Source of the DNA: Deltaproteobacteria bacterium
Lineage (GTDB): Bacteria; Myxococcota_A; UBA9042; DTJE01
NCBI GenBank assembly: GCA_016784945.1
Contig: JADHTP010000151.1
Coordinates: 1-7,418, forward strand
Direction: 5' to 3'
DNA length: 7,418 bases
Shown: positions 6,241 through 7,418 of the stretch, one piece after another
Layout of the letters: every line of letters begins with the position of its first letter
How positions within the stretch are numbered: position 1 is the stretch's first letter
Notes under the pieces: generated by a model
What the model saw: only the letters and a program-made list of their open reading frames with translations
Told to the model about the DNA's origin: nothing
Databases searched by the model: none
Position numbers and translations under genes: made by a program

Positions 6241-6284
6241 CCATCGCGGGCGTTGAAAATCCCCGGGACTAAAGGGAAATGGGG

Positions 6285-6368
6285 GGCTGGAGTCCCCTGG
6301 GGTGGGGCTGGGGACCGGAGTCCTCGGTGGGGTCTGGTGACCCCGGGGTGGGGTGGTCAATGGTCCAT
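6285..6368. repeat. Degenerate G-rich tandem repeats, about four units
   Basis: Units begin near 6285, 6304, 6329 and 6350 and share GGGG(C)TGG followed by GA(C/G)T/CC-like cores and a GGGGT end. The copies are imperfect and 19-25 bp long. G-runs of four to six on the plus strand could form a G-quadruplex. The repeat may be a decayed minisatellite or a protein-binding array; nothing more can be said. Confidence 0.4.
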
Positions 6369-6415
6369 GGTTAAAGGTTTGGGTCTCGGGGCGAGGGTCC
6401 GACATCTTGTAGGGG

Positions 6416-6431
6416 CGACTCTCCTGAGTCG
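6416..6431. repeat. Short palindrome, REP-like (CGACTC-TCCT-GAGTCG)
   Basis: A 6-bp perfect stem with a TCCT loop follows TGTAGGGG. The layout (TGTAGGGGCGA, variable stem, TCG) resembles small dispersed intergenic palindromes that I know from other bacterial genomes. Whether it recurs in this genome cannot be seen from one window. Confidence 0.35.
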
Positions 6432-6441
6432 ACCATCGGCA

Positions 6442-6470
6442 CCAGGGACGGTCCGGAGACCGTTCCCTGG
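6442..6470 (-). terminator. Hairpin after the lipoprotein gene, possible transcript end
   Basis: CCAGGGA-CGGTC (6442-6453) pairs with GACCG-T-TCCCTGG (6458-6470): 12 bp with one bulged base and a CGGA loop. It lies 22 bp beyond the stop of the lipoprotein gene. No T-run follows on either strand, so it is not a classic intrinsic terminator. It could stabilise a 3' end or stop transcription weakly before the CIS promoter. Confidence 0.4.
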
Positions 6471-6492
6471 CAAACGATTAACGATCAATGTC

Positions 6493-6948
6493 CTATTCCG
6501 GTCGTGGGACGCCGTAGGATCCGCCGGCTTCGGGATCGCCCAGGAAGAGTTCAACGGTGTAGACGCTGCTGCCGCCCTTGGCCTCGATCTCCAGGAAATA
6601 GGTGCCTTCCCGGAGGGAAAGGCCGGACATCGTGTCCCTGGGGGCGTCGACGGCGTGGTCCATTTCGGCCACGGGGCCACCGAACATGTCCCTCACAGTG
6701 ATTCTGGCCTTGACGCCCGGGTTGTCCCAGTAGACGTTGACCGTGGCCGGGGTGGGGGTGTTCACCGCGAACCGTTTCCAGTCCACGGCATCCCACTTGG
6801 CGGACACCTTGTCGTCGGTTGTGATACCGGGCACGATTTCCCCGGCGGCGGATCGGGTTTCGTCGCCGGTGGCCGGCGGGATCTTGGGTTTGCAGGCAAA
6901 GGCCACGGGCGTCATCAGGAGGGCAACCAGCAGGAGGCGTGAGGTCAT
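6493..6948 (-). CDS. Probable secreted lipoprotein with PPC-like beta-sandwich
   Basis: The 151-aa product starts with MTSRLLLVALLMTPVAFAC: a short charged end, a hydrophobic core and a Cys at position 19 in a lipobox-like context (AFAC, with Phe at -2 unusual). Lipidation and export to the periplasm or outer membrane are therefore likely but not certain. The linker KPKIPPATGDETRS follows. The rest resembles the bacterial pre-peptidase C-terminal (PPC) domain: WDAVDWKRFAVNTPTPATV, ARITVRDMFGGPVAEMD, LREGTYFLEIEAKGGSS and VYTVELFL. Such domains bind or assist secreted proteins; this protein carries no catalytic domain. An in-frame ATG exists 11 codons upstream. I chose 6948 because AGGTGG lies four nt before it and the signal peptide then starts directly. 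It lies between uvrA and the CIS, and no link to CIS function is visible. Confidence 0.8.
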   Translation of the reverse strand: MTSRLLLVALLMTPVAFACKPKIPPATGDETRSAAGEIVPGITTDDKVSAKWDAVDWKRFAVNTPTPATVNVYWDNPGVKARITVRDMFGGPVAEMDHAVDAPRDTMSGLSLREGTYFLEIEAKGGSSVYTVELFLGDPEAGGSYGVPRPE

Positions 6949-6952
6949 GGAT

Positions 6953-6958
6953 CCACCT
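6953..6958 (-). promoter_or_regulatory. Ribosome binding site that sets the lipoprotein start
   Basis: AGGTGG on the minus strand ends 4 nt before the ATG at 6948. The longer alternative start at 6981 lies inside the 7-bp repeat spacer and would put a polar stretch with Cys and Lys before the signal peptide. Confidence 0.6.
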
Positions 6959-6975
6959 GTTTTCGGGCAATGGGT

Positions 6976-7053
6976 AGTCAATAGTCGACAGTCGATAGTC
7001 GATAGTCAATAGTACGATGGTACAGGACGATTGGCGATAAGCTATAGGCGACA
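6976..7053. repeat. Heptanucleotide tandem repeats between uvrA and the lipoprotein gene
   Basis: Five consecutive 7-bp units run from 6976 to 7010: AGTCAAT, AGTCGAC, AGTCGAT, AGTCGAT, AGTCAAT. A variant AGTACGAT follows at 7011-7018. A second set with the same period is at 7033-7053: GGCGATA, AGCTATA, GGCGACA. The consensus AGTCGAT array is of the short tandemly repeated (STRR-like) kind. It could vary in copy number. On the minus strand ATTGACT units include TTGAC, a -35-like word. Confidence 0.8.
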
Positions 7054-7062
7054 ACCAGACCC

Positions 7063-7418
7063 CTAACCCAGAACGTCCCGCAGTGCCGTGCCGGTGTGGG
7101 AGTCTGCCAGGGCCGCCACCTGTTCCGGTGTGCCCGCCGCCACCACGTAGCCCCCTTCTTCGCCCCCTTCGGGCCCCAGGTCGATGAGATGGTCCGCGAC
7201 CTTCAGGATCTCCAGGTTGTGCTCGATCATGATGACCGTGTTGCCCAGGGAGACCAGGCGATCCACCACGGACAGGAGGTGGCGCACGTCGTCCACGTGC
7301 AGGCCCGTGGAAGGCTCGTCCATGACATACAGGGTGCGGCCCGTGGCCACCCGTGCCAGTTCCCGTGCCAGCTTGATGCGCTGGGCCTCGCCCCCGGAGA
7401 GGGTGGGGGAAGGCTGGC
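7063..7418 (-). CDS. uvrA: UvrA excinuclease subunit A, C-terminal 117 residues (5' part outside)
   Basis: UvrA is the ATP-driven damage sensor of nucleotide excision repair. It scans DNA as a dimer and loads UvrB. The fragment enters the window in frame at PSPTLSGGEAQRIKLARELA, the ABC signature of the second nucleotide-binding domain. Next come the Walker B and D-loop LYVMDEPSTGLH, the switch His in VIMIEHNLEILK, and ADHLIDLGPEGGEEGG followed by VVAAGTPEQVA, the usual UvrA tail. It ends in a normal place, so the gene looks intact at this end. A full protein has about 940 residues, so roughly one eighth is present; a UvrA paralogue (UvrA2) cannot be excluded. It is a housekeeping anchor showing that the CIS sits in the chromosome. 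Confidence 0.97.
   Translation of the reverse strand, partial: QPSPTLSGGEAQRIKLARELARVATGRTLYVMDEPSTGLHVDDVRHLLSVVDRLVSLGNTVIMIEHNLEILKVADHLIDLGPEGGEEGGYVVAAGTPEQVAALADSHTGTALRDVLG

Larger units (their letters stand above)
6183..6492. other. 310-bp gene-free spacer upstream of the CIS run
   Basis: No coding region is supported here. From the CIS side it holds a candidate promoter (6211-6240) and then a G-rich stretch of degenerate 19-25-bp repeats (about 6285-6368) built around GGGG-TGG-CTGG-GAC/GTCC words. Next are 7-bp words starting GGT (6355-6382), a short palindrome (6416-6431) and a longer hairpin (6442-6470) just downstream of the lipoprotein gene. Composition and repeats mark it as non-coding; the ORFs crossing it look like shadows. 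Confidence 0.7.

Noticed and set aside
6055..6942. 295-aa plus-strand ORF across the CIS spacer and the lipoprotein gene
   Set aside because: It crosses repeats and hairpins and is antisense to a gene with a clear signal peptide; composition is low-complexity.
1..7418. Prophage, T6SS or CRISPR content
   Set aside because: No capsid, integrase, lysis, TssJLM or ClpV genes and no regular repeat-spacer array are visible. The DUF4255, DUF6760-like and two-sheath set points to a CIS.

Overview
The window holds the front part of a contractile injection system (CIS, a phage-tail-like particle), read entirely on the minus strand from about 6182 down past position 1. It lies beside ordinary chromosomal genes, also on the minus strand: the 3' end of uvrA and a small probable lipoprotein. 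Base composition is GC-rich with strong G/C at third codon positions, so long antisense shadow frames are common. Nothing fixes the taxon. A GC-rich Gram-negative or deep-branching bacterium with a chromosomal CIS fits best.

Layout from right to left, which is the direction of transcription: uvrA C-terminus (7418-7063); a spacer of 7-bp repeats (about 6976-7053); a probable lipoprotein with a PPC-like beta-sandwich (6948-6493); a 310-bp gene-free spacer with hairpins, degenerate repeats and a good candidate promoter (6492-6183); then the CIS run. The CIS genes are a DUF4255/Pvc16-type cap or terminator protein (6182-5592), a short sheath of 384 aa (5502-4348), a T4 gp19-like tube protein (4253-3822), a phage-tail-assembly-type protein with a CPxC motif (3758-3381), a DUF6760-like mini-protein (about 3387-3223), a long sheath of 593 aa (3203-1422), a second tube protein (1401-892), and an unrecognised Pro/Gly/Arg-rich protein that runs off the left edge (883-1).

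How they should work together: tube 1 and sheath 1 probably form most of the inner tube and contractile sheath. Tube 2 probably acts as the baseplate-proximal tube initiator (Afp5/Pvc5-like), and the long sheath 2 as a specialised or minor sheath layer. The DUF4255 protein closes the distal end. The two small proteins between the tube and sheath genes are hallmarks of extracellular or intracellular CIS clusters. Spike, LysM, gp25-like, baseplate-wedge, tape-measure and AAA+ ATPase genes are not in view and are expected beyond position 1. No phage head, lysis, integrase or T6SS membrane-complex genes are seen.

The most notable points are: a DUF6760-like frame with no ATG, GTG or TTG start, overlapping the tail-assembly gene in the -1 frame at a G5 run (possible recoding); two very different sheaths in one operon; and an unidentified gene where baseplate genes are expected.
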